From positions 434,001 to 498,000 of the forward strand of contig JAKCFJ010000003.1 of assembly GCA_025041175.1 (NCBI GenBank): a stretch of DNA of 64,000 nucleotides, given 5' to 3'. Below, one piece after another: positions 17,693 through 26,102 of the stretch; position 1 is the first letter of the stretch; each line of letters opens with the position of its first letter. Both the position numbers and the translations under genes were made by a program. The DNA is from Halobacteriales archaeon YIM A00010. Lineage in GTDB: Archaea > Halobacteriota > Halobacteria > Halobacteriales > Haloarculaceae. Under the pieces are notes generated by a model that made no database searches, was not told where the DNA came from, and worked only from the letters and a program-made list of their open reading frames with translations.

Positions 17693-17799
17693 GTTCATAC
17701 TGTCGGACAGCGGTGATTGAATATCGAATGCGATGAACCGACAGACAGCAGCTGGATATTCCGTCTCAGTCCGTCCGTGGCTCTGTCCGACAGTATCAG
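17693..17799 (+). repeat. ~100-nt terminal-inverted-repeat element, copy B
   Basis: Begins GTTCATACTGTCGGACAG and ends CTGTCCGACAGTATCAG, with inner arms GAATATC and GATATTC. It fills the gap between two convergent genes. The terminal T of the inverted repeat at 17796 is part of the stop codon of the reverse-strand M20 gene. Confidence 0.88.
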
Positions 17800-19058
17800 C
17801 CGGTGACGCCCATCAGATCGGCTGTCGACGCGGCCATCACTTTCGTTGCGGTCACGATTTCCTCGACCGGTACGAATTCGTCGACGACGTGGGCCTGTTC
17901 GAGCAGCCCGGGACCGTAGACGATGCATTCCTCGATACCCGCGTCGTTGACGACGAACCGCTGGTCGTCGGAGCCGGGCGAGACCACGGGAGTGGTCTCG
18001 CTGTAGAACTCGAGGATGTTCTCCGTGTACGTCCGGCCGACCGTGCAGTCTGCCGGGACGCTCGTGGGTTCGGCGAACATGACCTCGTCGTACTCGAACG
18101 TCTGACCCGTCTCGGATTCGGCGTCGTCCAGTAGGCCGCGTATCTCCCCACGGGCGCTCTCGACGGTCTCACCGGGGACGAGCACGCGGTAGAACGTCGC
18201 CCGGCACCGGTCAGGAACGACGTTTTCGGAGTAGCCGGCGTCTATCATCGTTGCAGAGATGTCTGCGTGGCGCGACTCCGGCGGCGTAACCGGGAGATCA
18301 GTCGTCCGGGCGTGGAGTTCGTCCTCGTACGCATCGATTCGTCCGAGGAAATCGTTCATCGCCATGACGGCGTTCGCGCCGTCGTGGGCCATGCAGCCGT
18401 GGGATTTCGAGCCGTGGGCGGTGACGTGGAATTTCAGGACGCCCCGGTGGCCGAGACAGATTCGAGAGGAATCGAAACACTCCGTATAGACGCAGTAATC
18501 AGTGTTCTCCGGGGAGATGTACCCCTCGTCGACGAGGTATCCGAGCCCGGTGAATCCACCCGTCTCCTCGTCGACGGTCATGCTCTGGGTGACCGACCCG
18601 CGGAGATCGACGCCCGCAGCTTCCAGCGCGTCGACGGCGAAGAGGCTGGCCGCGATGCCGGATTTCATGTCGCTTGCGCCCCGGCCGTAGATGCGCCCGT
18701 CCGCAACGACGGGATCGTACGGGTCGTGGCTCCAGTCTTCCCCCGCGGGGACGACGTCGAAGTGGCCCGTGAAGTGGATGTCCGGTCCCGACAGCTCGCC
18801 CGTCTTCCGTCCCAGTACGTTTACGCGCTCGTGATCGGTCCGTTCGGGATACTGCTCCGCGACGATCTCCTCGGGAACGGTAACCGTCTCGACACCGTAC
18901 CCCCGATCGTCCAGTTCGCTGGCGAGAAACTCCGCGCCGTCCCGGTAGTTTCGACCGGGCGGGTTCTCCGTTTCGACGGCGAGGAACTCCCGCAGGAACG
19001 CGAGGATAGCGTCCTCACGGTCCTCGACCGCGTCGTAGATGTCTCGCTTGGTAACCAT
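17796..19058 (-). CDS. M20-family metallopeptidase/deacetylase
   Basis: This 420-residue M20 protein has FTGHFDVVPAGEDWSHDPY (first metal ligand), YGRGASDMKSG (bridging Asp), VDEETGGFTGLGYL (catalytic Glu) and a dimerisation domain with a GSKSHGCMAHDGANA segment. Like the gene at 13.2 kb it most resembles acetylornithine/succinyl-diaminopimelate deacylases, whose members hydrolyse many N-acyl amino acids. It starts 1 nt after the stop of the upstream SDR gene, so the two form one operon. Its stop codon coincides with the edge of repeat copy B. The exact substrate is unknown. Confidence 0.87.
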   Translation of the reverse strand: MVTKRDIYDAVEDREDAILAFLREFLAVETENPPGRNYRDGAEFLASELDDRGYGVETVTVPEEIVAEQYPERTDHERVNVLGRKTGELSGPDIHFTGHFDVVPAGEDWSHDPYDPVVADGRIYGRGASDMKSGIAASLFAVDALEAAGVDLRGSVTQSMTVDEETGGFTGLGYLVDEGYISPENTDYCVYTECFDSSRICLGHRGVLKFHVTAHGSKSHGCMAHDGANAVMAMNDFLGRIDAYEDELHARTTDLPVTPPESRHADISATMIDAGYSENVVPDRCRATFYRVLVPGETVESARGEIRGLLDDAESETGQTFEYDEVMFAEPTSVPADCTVGRTYTENILEFYSETTPVVSPGSDDQRFVVNDAGIEECIVYGPGLLEQAHVVDEFVPVEEIVTATKVMAASTADLMGVTG

Positions 19059-19059
19059 G

Positions 19060-19812
19060 TTAGATATCCCGCCCCCCGTCTACTTCGAGCACGGTCCCCG
19101 TCACCATCGACGATTCCTCGCTAGCGAGGAAGGCAGCAGCGCTAGCGATGTCCTCCGGTTGGGCCAGCCGGCCCAGCGGAATGGTTTCGGCCATCGCATC
19201 GACGCTCAGGCCGGCCCCCGCAAACTCCGGAAGCATGTCGGTGTCCGTCGCGACCGGACAGACAGCGTTGACCCGGATCCCGTCTTCGGCGAGTTCGTAC
19301 GCCAACTGCTTCGTGAGGGTTATCATCCCACCTTTGGCCGCAGCGTAGGCCGAAAGGCCCGTCCGAGGGCGGACAGCCGCCGTAGACGCTGTGTTGAGAA
19401 TGACGCCACCGCCCTGTTCGCGCATGTGGGGAACGGCCTTCTTGGCACCGAGGAACGCGCTCTTCAGGTTCACCTCCTGAATACGATCCCACGTCCGTTC
19501 GGTCACGTCCTCGACCGGCGTCGACTCCTGGGGAATCCCAGCGTTGTTGTGGAGGACGTCGATGCTCCCAAACGTCTCGACGGTCCGCTCAATGAATGAC
19601 GCCACGTCTCCCGGATCGGAAACGTCCCCACTCATGGCGATGGCCGTGCCGTCACCCGCGTCTTCGATGTTCGAAACCGTCTCGACGGCAGCGTCGCCGT
19701 CGATGTCAACGACGGCGACGCGAGCACCACGCTCCACGAACAGGCGGGCTGTCGCCCGGCCCATTCCGGATCCCGCGCCAGTGATGACTGCTGCTTTGTC
19801 ATCCAGCATCAT
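19060..19812 (-). CDS. Short-chain dehydrogenase/reductase (SDR)
   Basis: About 250 residues, classical SDR. It has the TGAGSGMGRATA cofactor motif near residue 14, LHNNAGI near 92, a catalytic Ser in ILNTASTAAV and the YAAAKGG catalytic Tyr-Lys. An acidic residue after beta-2 (VVDIDGD) predicts NAD(H) preference. A closing EVDGGRDI motif is typical. ATG at 19812 or 19809 suits the family; the open frame upstream is not SDR-like. It is followed at 1 nt by the M20 gene, suggesting oxidation of an alcohol linked to an amide substrate. Substrate unknown. Confidence 0.87.
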   Translation of the reverse strand: MMLDDKAAVITGAGSGMGRATARLFVERGARVAVVDIDGDAAVETVSNIEDAGDGTAIAMSGDVSDPGDVASFIERTVETFGSIDVLHNNAGIPQESTPVEDVTERTWDRIQEVNLKSAFLGAKKAVPHMREQGGGVILNTASTAAVRPRTGLSAYAAAKGGMITLTKQLAYELAEDGIRVNAVCPVATDTDMLPEFAGAGLSVDAMAETIPLGRLAQPEDIASAAAFLASEESSMVTGTVLEVDGGRDI

Positions 19813-20132
19813 GGTCAACAGTAACCACGTCCCTCCTTCAATGTATCGGACAAAATTCGAATAGAGGTGGGAATTGTAGTACTGTGGCTGTGTAACGTTC
19901 TTTTCGGACAAATTCATCCACACGCGACCGGCTTGCAGCCGTTCGGGGTCCTCCCCGACCCGCTCGTTGGGAGCGCTATGTCGATGCCCACCGGTCTACG
20001 GAGTTACCGAGCGCTCCTTGAACTACTGTCTGCGAACTGCTGGGGGAGTCGGACTGGCGCTCAGAACGTACGTCTCTCGGGTGATGTGTGGCAACGACCG
20101 AGACGTTTCACTCACAAACGGGAGACCGGGAG
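19813..20132. other. Intergenic region upstream of the SDR/M20 operon
   Basis: About 320 nt between the SDR start and the end of the next symporter gene. It should contain the operon promoter just above 19812, but no clear repeat, RNA or gene was recognised. Confidence 0.35.
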
Positions 20133-21593
20133 TCAGTCCGAGTCGTAGCCCGAACCAGCCGAGAACTTCGCGAGCAACCCCGTTTCCCTGTCCGGGAACG
20201 CGTAGCTTCCAACGACGAACGCGAGGAAGCTGAGAAGGATCCCCGGGATGATCGGCTCGTTCCACGCACCGAACGAGATGTAGCCCAACGCCTCGAGGCC
20301 GACGACGAGACTCCCGGTAGCGATAGCGAGGAACGACCCCATCGCAGTTCCGCCGTCCCAGTAGTGGCTCCCGATGTACGGAACGAAGATGCCCGCAGCA
20401 CGGAACGAGAACGAGAACATGAGCACGGCGACGATCACGTCTATCTTGAGGAGCGCAACGACGATCGCCACAGCACCGAGAACAGCCGTGGTTATCTTGG
20501 TGTAACGACCGAGCGTCTCGGGAGACGCGTTGGGATTGACGTACTCCTCGTAGATGTCGTTGACGACGATGGTAGAAGCGGCGACGAGGTCGGAGTCGGC
20601 GCTAGACATCGTTGCGGACACGAGCGCTCCGAACAGGATGCCAACGAGAATGTCTGGCATAACGACGGTTGCGAACCCGGGGAGCACGTACCGGGAGCCG
20701 TACTCCTGGACGAACGGGATGGTGTGGCCCTGTTGCTGATACGTAAGGGTGGCCAAACCGAGTATCGCGGGGAAGAAGGCGAACAACACGTAAGATCCCG
20801 CGGCTCCGAGCGAGCCGATTTTGGCGGCGGAGTCGCTCTCGGCCGCGAAGTATCGCTGGACGTACTCTTGGCCGACAGAGAAGCTCGTGAAGTAGATGAC
20901 CGATAGGCTGAGAATTTGTCGCCAACCGATGCCCTCCGTCAGGCTGAACCGCCACGGTTCGAGTTGGGTCTGCATCGCTCCCCAGCCACCGACCGTATCG
21001 AGGGCGAACGGCACCGCGACGATGACGCCGCCAATGACGAATATCCACTGGAACACGTCGGTAAACGTGACGCTCCAGAGGCCGCCGACCATGGAGTAGC
21101 CCACGGCGATGAGTCCCATCAACAACACGCCGGTCTGGTACTCGACGCCCACGAGGATGGAGAAGACGATGCCCGAAGCCATGATCTGGATGGCTGTCAA
21201 GCCGATCATCGGGAGCAACAGAACGACGGCGGTGATGAGGTGGTTCCCGGTGCCGTATTCCCGCTTGAAGAATTCCGAGACGGTGGTCGTCAGTGTCGAC
21301 CGGAGGCGGGGCGCGATAAAGGCCAGGGCGACGAACGCAGGGGCCATTGCGATGACGTACCACGCGGCAGAAAGCCCCCAGTCGCCAAAGCCTTGTTGTG
21401 CGACGCCCATCGAACTGCCACCGCCGACTTCCGTTGCAGCGAGCGTTCCTGCAATGAACACGGGTCCGAGCCGCTTGCCAGCGAGCATGAAATCGTCGTC
21501 GGTCTTGACGTTCCGTGCGGCGTACAGGCCGATTGCGAGGATGCCCAGAATGTACAACGTCGTAACCACGAGTACAGTGGTTGACAATGCCAT
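20133..21593 (-). CDS. Sodium:solute symporter (SSS family)
   Basis: About 486 residues with 13 predicted helices and the SSS hallmarks VGGLWSVTFTDVFQWIFV and an ATMSSADSDLVAASTIVVNDIY segment. The ATG at 21593 is preferred over an in-frame TTG at 21599. A 14-nt palindrome ends 37 nt before this ATG, with a TATA-like TTTAAAAT between. No small membrane partner is encoded immediately upstream, unlike the other two symporters here. Downstream genes run the same way but are separated by ~320 nt. Cargo is likely a product or substrate of the hydrolases in the cluster; this is inference. Confidence 0.87.
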   Translation of the reverse strand: MALSTTVLVVTTLYILGILAIGLYAARNVKTDDDFMLAGKRLGPVFIAGTLAATEVGGGSSMGVAQQGFGDWGLSAAWYVIAMAPAFVALAFIAPRLRSTLTTTVSEFFKREYGTGNHLITAVVLLLPMIGLTAIQIMASGIVFSILVGVEYQTGVLLMGLIAVGYSMVGGLWSVTFTDVFQWIFVIGGVIVAVPFALDTVGGWGAMQTQLEPWRFSLTEGIGWRQILSLSVIYFTSFSVGQEYVQRYFAAESDSAAKIGSLGAAGSYVLFAFFPAILGLATLTYQQQGHTIPFVQEYGSRYVLPGFATVVMPDILVGILFGALVSATMSSADSDLVAASTIVVNDIYEEYVNPNASPETLGRYTKITTAVLGAVAIVVALLKIDVIVAVLMFSFSFRAAGIFVPYIGSHYWDGGTAMGSFLAIATGSLVVGLEALGYISFGAWNEPIIPGILLSFLAFVVGSYAFPDRETGLLAKFSAGSGYDSD

Positions 21594-21630
21594 GTACAAT
21601 CACATCAATCCACATTTTAAAGAACCGCTC

Positions 21631-21644
21631 CCTCCCATGGGAGG
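21631..21644. promoter_or_regulatory. Palindrome CCTCCCATGGGAGG upstream of a symporter
   Basis: A perfect 14-nt palindrome just upstream of a TATA-like TTTAAAAT, exactly 37 nt before the symporter ATG at 21593. An identical palindrome with the same flank (GCTCCCTCCCATGGGAGG) occurs at 24335-24348 at the same distance from another start. Its position upstream of the TATA box suits an activator site. Confidence 0.65.
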
Positions 21645-21682
21645 CACCAGCTCGCGGTAGTCGTGTATCGGCACGCGCCTCG

Positions 21683-22396
21683 CTATTCGATATCGTTCAG
21701 GATCTTCGCTTCGGCTTTCCGAAGGTGTTCGAGGAAGGTCGTCTTCGAGATGTCCAATTCCGCCGCGAGTTCGCGCGCCGTTGCCTCGCGGGGCCACTGG
21801 TAGTAGTCGTTCTTCCGGGCGAATTCGAATATCTCGCGCTGTCGTTCGGACAGCTGTCTCATGAGGGGAGCGTCCTCCGCGTGCGCCCGGCTGGTCGGCG
21901 TGATACGGGTGACCTCGATCTCTGCGTCGTAGTCGCGGCGGATTTCGTCGAGTAGATCCTGGACCGTCTCCCGGTCGTGATGGGCGACGAGAGACCATTC
22001 CTCGCTACCGTCCCTGATGTTGGTCGGGCCGTCGTAAATAAAGCCCCGGGAGATGAACGCTTCGTCAATGCTGTTGGCAGCGTCGTATTCGACGAAGATC
22101 TCTTGGGTCACGTTTCCTGGTGGTGTGATTGAATCGGACTGTGACCGAAATGTGTGCTGAATCTCCTGAACGGACTGCGTCAATCGTGACTCGCGCGTCT
22201 CAGCGATGAGTGCGTTTACCGCGTCAGCGTCGTCTCCATACACGGTGAATCGCCCGTTTACGACGCCCTCGGCAGTCGTGTGCGCACCGTGTCCACGTAA
22301 TCTCGCGTTAGTGCGTTCTGTCACACGAATCGTCCAGCACTCCGGGTGCCACAGTTCGATGGAAAGCCGGAGCATTTCGTTCGTGGTGTCAGTCAT
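21683..22396 (-). CDS. HTH-10 (bacterio-opsin activator-like) transcriptional regulator
   Basis: About 237 residues from ATG 22396. The C-terminal ~55 residues form an HTH-10 domain: LSERQREIFEFARKNDYYQ, then TARELAAELDISKTTFLEHLRKAE. The N-terminal ~150 residues are a divergent ligand or sensor region containing a segment beginning LWHPECWTIRVTE, seen in other haloarchaeal members. Such proteins regulate neighbouring catabolic genes. It lies between the two copies of the CCTCCCATGGGAGG palindrome, and its own promoter carries an ATCCCTCTCGAGGGAT inverted repeat just after the TATA-like box. It is therefore the best local candidate for binding these sites; direct evidence is lacking. Confidence 0.85.
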   Translation of the reverse strand: MTDTTNEMLRLSIELWHPECWTIRVTERTNARLRGHGAHTTAEGVVNGRFTVYGDDADAVNALIAETRESRLTQSVQEIQHTFRSQSDSITPPGNVTQEIFVEYDAANSIDEAFISRGFIYDGPTNIRDGSEEWSLVAHHDRETVQDLLDEIRRDYDAEIEVTRITPTSRAHAEDAPLMRQLSERQREIFEFARKNDYYQWPREATARELAAELDISKTTFLEHLRKAEAKILNDIE

Positions 22397-22410
22397 GATA
22401 CTGTCACTAA

Positions 22411-22426
22411 ATCCCTCTCGAGGGAT
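22411..22426. promoter_or_regulatory. Inverted repeat ATCCCT-CTCG-AGGGAT in the regulator promoter
   Basis: Lies 14 nt before the HTH-10 ATG and overlaps the downstream edge of a TATA-like run of T residues at about 22424-22433 (reverse strand). A protein bound here would block initiation, which suggests autorepression. It shares TCCC and GGGA half-sites with the palindromes at 21631 and 24335, but with a wider spacer. Confidence 0.5.
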
Positions 22427-22631
22427 AAAAAATCGGTGTAGCCGAGCACCAGGTGGACCTCGTGGGAACGACTCGACCACCTCCGGCCGAATCGGCTGGC
22501 GGGTTCGAGAAGCACGACTGTATCCATCAGATCGGGTCTGTCCCGCTCCGTCGGTCCCGTGGATTGGAGTACTAGTCAATCAGGCGGATAACACCCGAAC
22601 AGTCTCGGTTGTGGACGCCGTTCGTTCCCGT

Positions 22632-22853
22632 ATGCGTAACCAACAGACGCCCCTTGGACCGACCGAAGAAGCAGCTCTCGAACGGCTGCGGGAGGACTAC
22701 GAACCGATTACGGATGGGTTCTCGCGGACGGTCGCCGTCGACGCTCTCGAAACGATCGATCTCGAGCCGTCTGTTGCCAACAGCGCGCTCGATGGGCTTC
22801 TTTCGAAGGGCTATCTGTACGAGGTCGACGGGAGTCTGTACATCACCGACTGA
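22632..22853 (+). CDS. Small protein, possible winged-helix-like
   Basis: A 73-residue frame, MRNQQTPLGPTEEAALERLR..., predicted mostly helical and ending in a beta-hairpin-like LSKGYLYEVDGSLYITD. The pattern of helices followed by a short wing-like hairpin resembles small haloarchaeal winged-helix proteins, but I do not recognise a named family. It is divergent from the HTH-10 gene. Its TGA stop overlaps the first base of repeat copy C. GTG codons slightly upstream in the same frame could extend it. Confidence 0.6.
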   Translation: MRNQQTPLGPTEEAALERLREDYEPITDGFSRTVAVDALETIDLEPSVANSALDGLLSKGYLYEVDGSLYITD

Positions 22854-22948
22854 TACTGTCGGACCTACGGACGGAGTGCGGCGGAATATCAAGCTGCTGT
22901 CTAGCAGTTCACAGCATCTGATATTCGGCACTGTCCGACAGTATGAAC
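22850..22948 (-). repeat. ~100-nt terminal-inverted-repeat element, copy C
   Basis: Flanked CTG...GAAC, ends ATACTGTCGGAC and CTGTCCGACAGTAT, inner arms GAATATC and GATATTC. Its interior is in reverse orientation relative to copy B. The TGA stop of the 73-residue gene overlaps the start of the inverted repeat. Confidence 0.85.
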
Positions 22949-23061
22949 CACACGAGATTCGGACGCGTTCGAGACGGGGAAGCTCGCCCGCTCCTCGGAC
23001 AGCTGCTGGACCCATCGCCCGATCGAGATCGATGGCTTGCGCCCCCCGACGGCAGCGAGCG

Positions 23062-24297
23062 TCACTCCTCGTTCGCCTTCTCACACACGGCTTGAAGGAG
23101 CACGTTCGTCCCGACAACCACGTCCTTCCACGCGGTGTACTCGTCTTCGGTGTGGCTCACCCCGTCGACGCTCGGAACGAAGATCATGCTCGTCGGACAG
23201 ACATCGTTGAGATAGTTGGCGTCGTGGCCCGCCCCACTAACCATTCGCATGGACGGCGCACCGACCGTCTCAGCGGCTCGTGCGACCGTCTCGATGCAGT
23301 CCGTATCGAACGGATCAGCGTCGACGCGCATGATCTCTTCGAGCTCCCACGCGACGTTCTCGCGGTCGGCAGCCCATCTGATCTCGTCGCGCACCTGCGA
23401 CACAGCCTCGTCGACGACAGCGTTGTCGTACGAGCGGAGGTCGATCGTGAACTCGACCGTTTCCGGGATGACGTTGATCGAGTTCGGGGAGACGTCGATC
23501 GACCCGACGGTTCCCACCAGGTCCGTGCCGGTCGCAGCGGTCAGTCGCCGTACCCCGGTCACGACGTTCGCGGTTGCCACCATCGCGTCGTGGCGGAGGT
23601 GCATCGGCGACGGTCCCGCGTGGTCGGCCGTTCCCTCGAACCGGGCGTTCAGCCAGGAGAAGCCATACACCCCCTCGACCACCCCGACACTACACTCGTT
23701 TTCGTCGAGATACGGTCCCTGCTCAACGTGGAGTTCGAAGTAACAGTGCGGGTCGCCCGCTGCCGGTGCATCCCCCTTGTAGCCGATTCGATCGAGTTCG
23801 TCACCGAAGCGATGGCCGTCCTTGTCCGTGCGGTCGTACGCGTACCCGCGGTCGAACGTCCCCGTGTAGACGCCGCTCCCGAGCATGTCGGGCTGGAATC
23901 TGACGCCTTCCTCGTTGCTCCAGGCCACGACCTCCAGCGGCCGTTGGGTCTGTACGTTTTCCTCGTTCAGCGTCTCGATGATCTCCAGCGCGCCGAGGAC
24001 GCCGATAACACCGTCGAATCGCCCTCCATTGTACTGGCTGTCGACGTGCGAACCGAAGAGAACCGGTGGTTCGTTGGGGACAGTCCCGTCCGTTCGCCCG
24101 AAGACGTTACCCATCTCGTCGACCGTGACAGCCAGTCCCGCGTCGGCAAACCACTCGACGAGCGTATCCCGTGCTTCCTTGTTCGTATCCGAGAGCGAGG
24201 GCCGATCCACCCCATCCCGTTCGGTCGCTCCAATCTCGTTGAATCGCTCGAACCGCCGTCGGAATCGGTTGTCGTCAACAGTCAACTCGGGGTTCAT
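23062..24297 (-). CDS. Zn-dependent N-carbamoyl-amino-acid hydrolase / allantoate amidohydrolase family
   Basis: About 411 residues, same HyuC/AllC group as the gene at 16.4 kb. It has LFGSHVDSQYNGGRFDGVIGV, WSNEEGVRFQPDMLGSGVYTG, FELHVEQGPYL, the substrate-side WLNARFEGTADHAGP, and C-terminal SGAGHDANYLNDVC. All metal and catalytic positions expected for the group are present. ATG 24297 is chosen because upstream codons run through a TATA-like region and the CCTCCCATGGGAGG palindrome located exactly 37 nt upstream. It is divergent from the D-aminoacylase-like gene, and the pair shares this palindrome. N-carbamoyl-D- or L-amino acids are the probable substrates. Confidence 0.88.
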   Translation of the reverse strand: MNPELTVDDNRFRRRFERFNEIGATERDGVDRPSLSDTNKEARDTLVEWFADAGLAVTVDEMGNVFGRTDGTVPNEPPVLFGSHVDSQYNGGRFDGVIGVLGALEIIETLNEENVQTQRPLEVVAWSNEEGVRFQPDMLGSGVYTGTFDRGYAYDRTDKDGHRFGDELDRIGYKGDAPAAGDPHCYFELHVEQGPYLDENECSVGVVEGVYGFSWLNARFEGTADHAGPSPMHLRHDAMVATANVVTGVRRLTAATGTDLVGTVGSIDVSPNSINVIPETVEFTIDLRSYDNAVVDEAVSQVRDEIRWAADRENVAWELEEIMRVDADPFDTDCIETVARAAETVGAPSMRMVSGAGHDANYLNDVCPTSMIFVPSVDGVSHTEDEYTAWKDVVVGTNVLLQAVCEKANEE

Positions 24298-24334
24298 ATC
24301 CCTATTCTGGAGTCGCTTTGGTTTTATTTCGCTC

Positions 24335-24348
24335 CCTCCCATGGGAGG
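24335..24348. promoter_or_regulatory. Palindrome CCTCCCATGGGAGG between divergent hydrolase genes
   Basis: Second copy of the perfect 14-nt palindrome. It is 37 nt from the reverse-strand hydrolase ATG (24297) and 36 nt from the forward D-aminoacylase-like ATG (24385), with AT-rich boxes on each side (AATAAAAC to the left, GTGTTTAG to the right). The symmetric placement fits one activator driving both genes. Confidence 0.65.
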
Positions 24349-24384
24349 CGGCGTGTTTAGATGTCTGACCTGGTATCGTCAATC

Positions 24385-26013
24385 ATGACACGTAGCATCG
24401 AATTCCAGAACGTAACCGTGGTCGATGGATCAGGACGCGACCGGTTCATTTCGAACGTGCTCGTCGAGGGAGAGCGGATTCGCCGTGTGTCCGACGATCC
24501 GTCGGGAGCAGACCGTGAAATGAATCTCGAGGGGTGTGTGCTCACCCCCGGATTCATCGACATGCACGCACACTCGGAGCTGCGATTACTCGACCATCCC
24601 GGTGCTGCGGAGAAGCTCACCCAGGGATTCACCCTCGAGGTCGGCGGACAGGACGGAGTGAGCGTGGCTCCGGTCCCCGAATCGCTCAAGCCGGAGTGGG
24701 AAAGACGCGTCCAGACGCTGCTCGGACGGACGGACGAATGGAACTGGAATTCGGTCGGCGAGTTCCTCGAGCGGCTCGGGACCGCCGACCCCGCCATCAA
24801 CTGCGCGTACTACGCCCCTCACGGGAACCTTCGCTCGACGGTAGCGGGGTTCGAGGACAGGCAACTCGATCCCGAGGAGATGAGAAGGGTACAGGACGCG
24901 CTCACCGCGGCGATCGATGCGGGCGCGTTTGCGATGTCGAAGGGGATGATTTACCCACCGAGTTCCTACGGTGGGGACGAGGAGTACGTCGCCCTCGCGG
25001 AGACGCTCGGCTCCCGGAATTCGTTCATGGTCTCACACGTGTGGAACGAGACCGACTGCGTCGTCGAGTCGATCGAACGATACATCGACATCTGTGAGCG
25101 AGGCGGCTGTGATCCCCACGTCTCCCATCTGAAGGTGGGTGGCAAGCAGAACTGGGGTCACTCCACCGTGGTCCTCGACGCCTTCGATGGGGCCACCGAG
25201 CGCGGGGTGGAGGTGACCTTCGACCAGTATCCGTACACCGCCGGGTCGACGATGCTGACAGCACTCCTCCCGCCCTGGGCGCGACAAGGCGAGAGTGACG
25301 ACATTCTCGACAGACTCACAGATCCCCAACAACGTCGGATGATCCACGCGGCCATCAAGTCCCCCGAAGGCGAGTGGGAGAACCTCGTGAAGGCCGCCGG
25401 CACCTGGGACAACATCCTCATCACGCGAACGGCGAGCGGGAAGTTCGAGGGAAAGACCATCAGTGACGTGGCGTCCGCCTGGAACGTCGATCCCCTCAAC
25501 GCGATGTGTGACTTGCTGGTGAAAGAGGACCTCGACGTCACGATGGCCGATTTCATAATGAACGAGGACGACATCGAACGCTTTCTCGCGGACGAGCGCG
25601 GTACCATCTGCTCGGACGGCATCTTCGGCGGCAAACCCCACCCCCGCACGATCGCTACCGGGGCGCGAATCCTTGAACGTTACGTCCGTGAGAAGGGGAT
25701 TCTCCCGCTCGAAACGGCCGTTTTCAAACTCGCCGGCCATCCAGCCGACGTGCTCGGACTCCCCGACAGGGGTCGCATCGAGGACGGCTGTATCGCGGAC
25801 CTCGCTGTCTTCGATCTCGACGCTGTCGAAGAGCGAGCGACCTACGAGGATCCGATGAATCTCTCGCGCGGCATCGAGTACGTGCTCGTAAACGGCGAGA
25901 TCGTGGTGGACCAGGGCGTCCCCACCGGAAAGCGCCCGGGGCAAGTCCTCCGGTCCACCGACGAATGGACTGGGTCGGAACGACCACGGCTCCGGAGCCG
26001 GCAGGAGAAATAA
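24385..26013 (+). CDS. N-acyl-D-amino-acid deacylase (D-aminoacylase)-like amidohydrolase
   Basis: About 542 residues of the amidohydrolase superfamily. The PGFIDMHAHSELRLL stretch near residue 60 gives the HxH metal pair. VSHLKVGGKQNWG lies mid-protein, and the catalytic Asp sits in TICSDGIFGGKPHPR. The C-terminal GRIEDGCIADLAVFD returns to the urease-like beta-sandwich, followed by a hydrophilic tail. The family hydrolyses N-acyl-D-amino acids to D-amino acid and carboxylate. The ATG at 24385 puts a TATA-like box at leaderless distance and is 36 nt from the shared palindrome; an ATG at 24361 is possible. The divergent carbamoyl hydrolase suggests both act on N-substituted D-amino acids or hydantoin products. 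Confidence 0.87.
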   Translation: MTRSIEFQNVTVVDGSGRDRFISNVLVEGERIRRVSDDPSGADREMNLEGCVLTPGFIDMHAHSELRLLDHPGAAEKLTQGFTLEVGGQDGVSVAPVPESLKPEWERRVQTLLGRTDEWNWNSVGEFLERLGTADPAINCAYYAPHGNLRSTVAGFEDRQLDPEEMRRVQDALTAAIDAGAFAMSKGMIYPPSSYGGDEEYVALAETLGSRNSFMVSHVWNETDCVVESIERYIDICERGGCDPHVSHLKVGGKQNWGHSTVVLDAFDGATERGVEVTFDQYPYTAGSTMLTALLPPWARQGESDDILDRLTDPQQRRMIHAAIKSPEGEWENLVKAAGTWDNILITRTASGKFEGKTISDVASAWNVDPLNAMCDLLVKEDLDVTMADFIMNEDDIERFLADERGTICSDGIFGGKPHPRTIATGARILERYVREKGILPLETAVFKLAGHPADVLGLPDRGRIEDGCIADLAVFDLDAVEERATYEDPMNLSRGIEYVLVNGEIVVDQGVPTGKRPGQVLRSTDEWTGSERPRLRSRQEK

Positions 26014-26083
26014 CAAGTTGGTAATACGGTTTTATCTGGAAGAACGGATGGAAGTAGGCCCTCATCCGAACCGTTATATTGAT

Positions 26084-26100
26084 TCCCACCTTAGGTGGGA
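26084..26100. promoter_or_regulatory. Operator-like palindrome TCCCACCTTAGGTGGGA upstream of an AbrB antitoxin
   Basis: A perfect 17-nt inverted repeat with one central base, ending 2 nt before the AbrB ATG at 26103 and just downstream of an AT-rich TTATATTG at about 26074-26081. This placement is usual for autoregulation by a VapBC complex. Confidence 0.65.
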
Positions 26101-26102
26101 TT

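Noticed and set aside
22609-24360. Open frame of 583 codons on the forward strand
   Set aside because: Mostly antisense to the well-supported hydrolase at 23062-24297 and running through repeat copy C.
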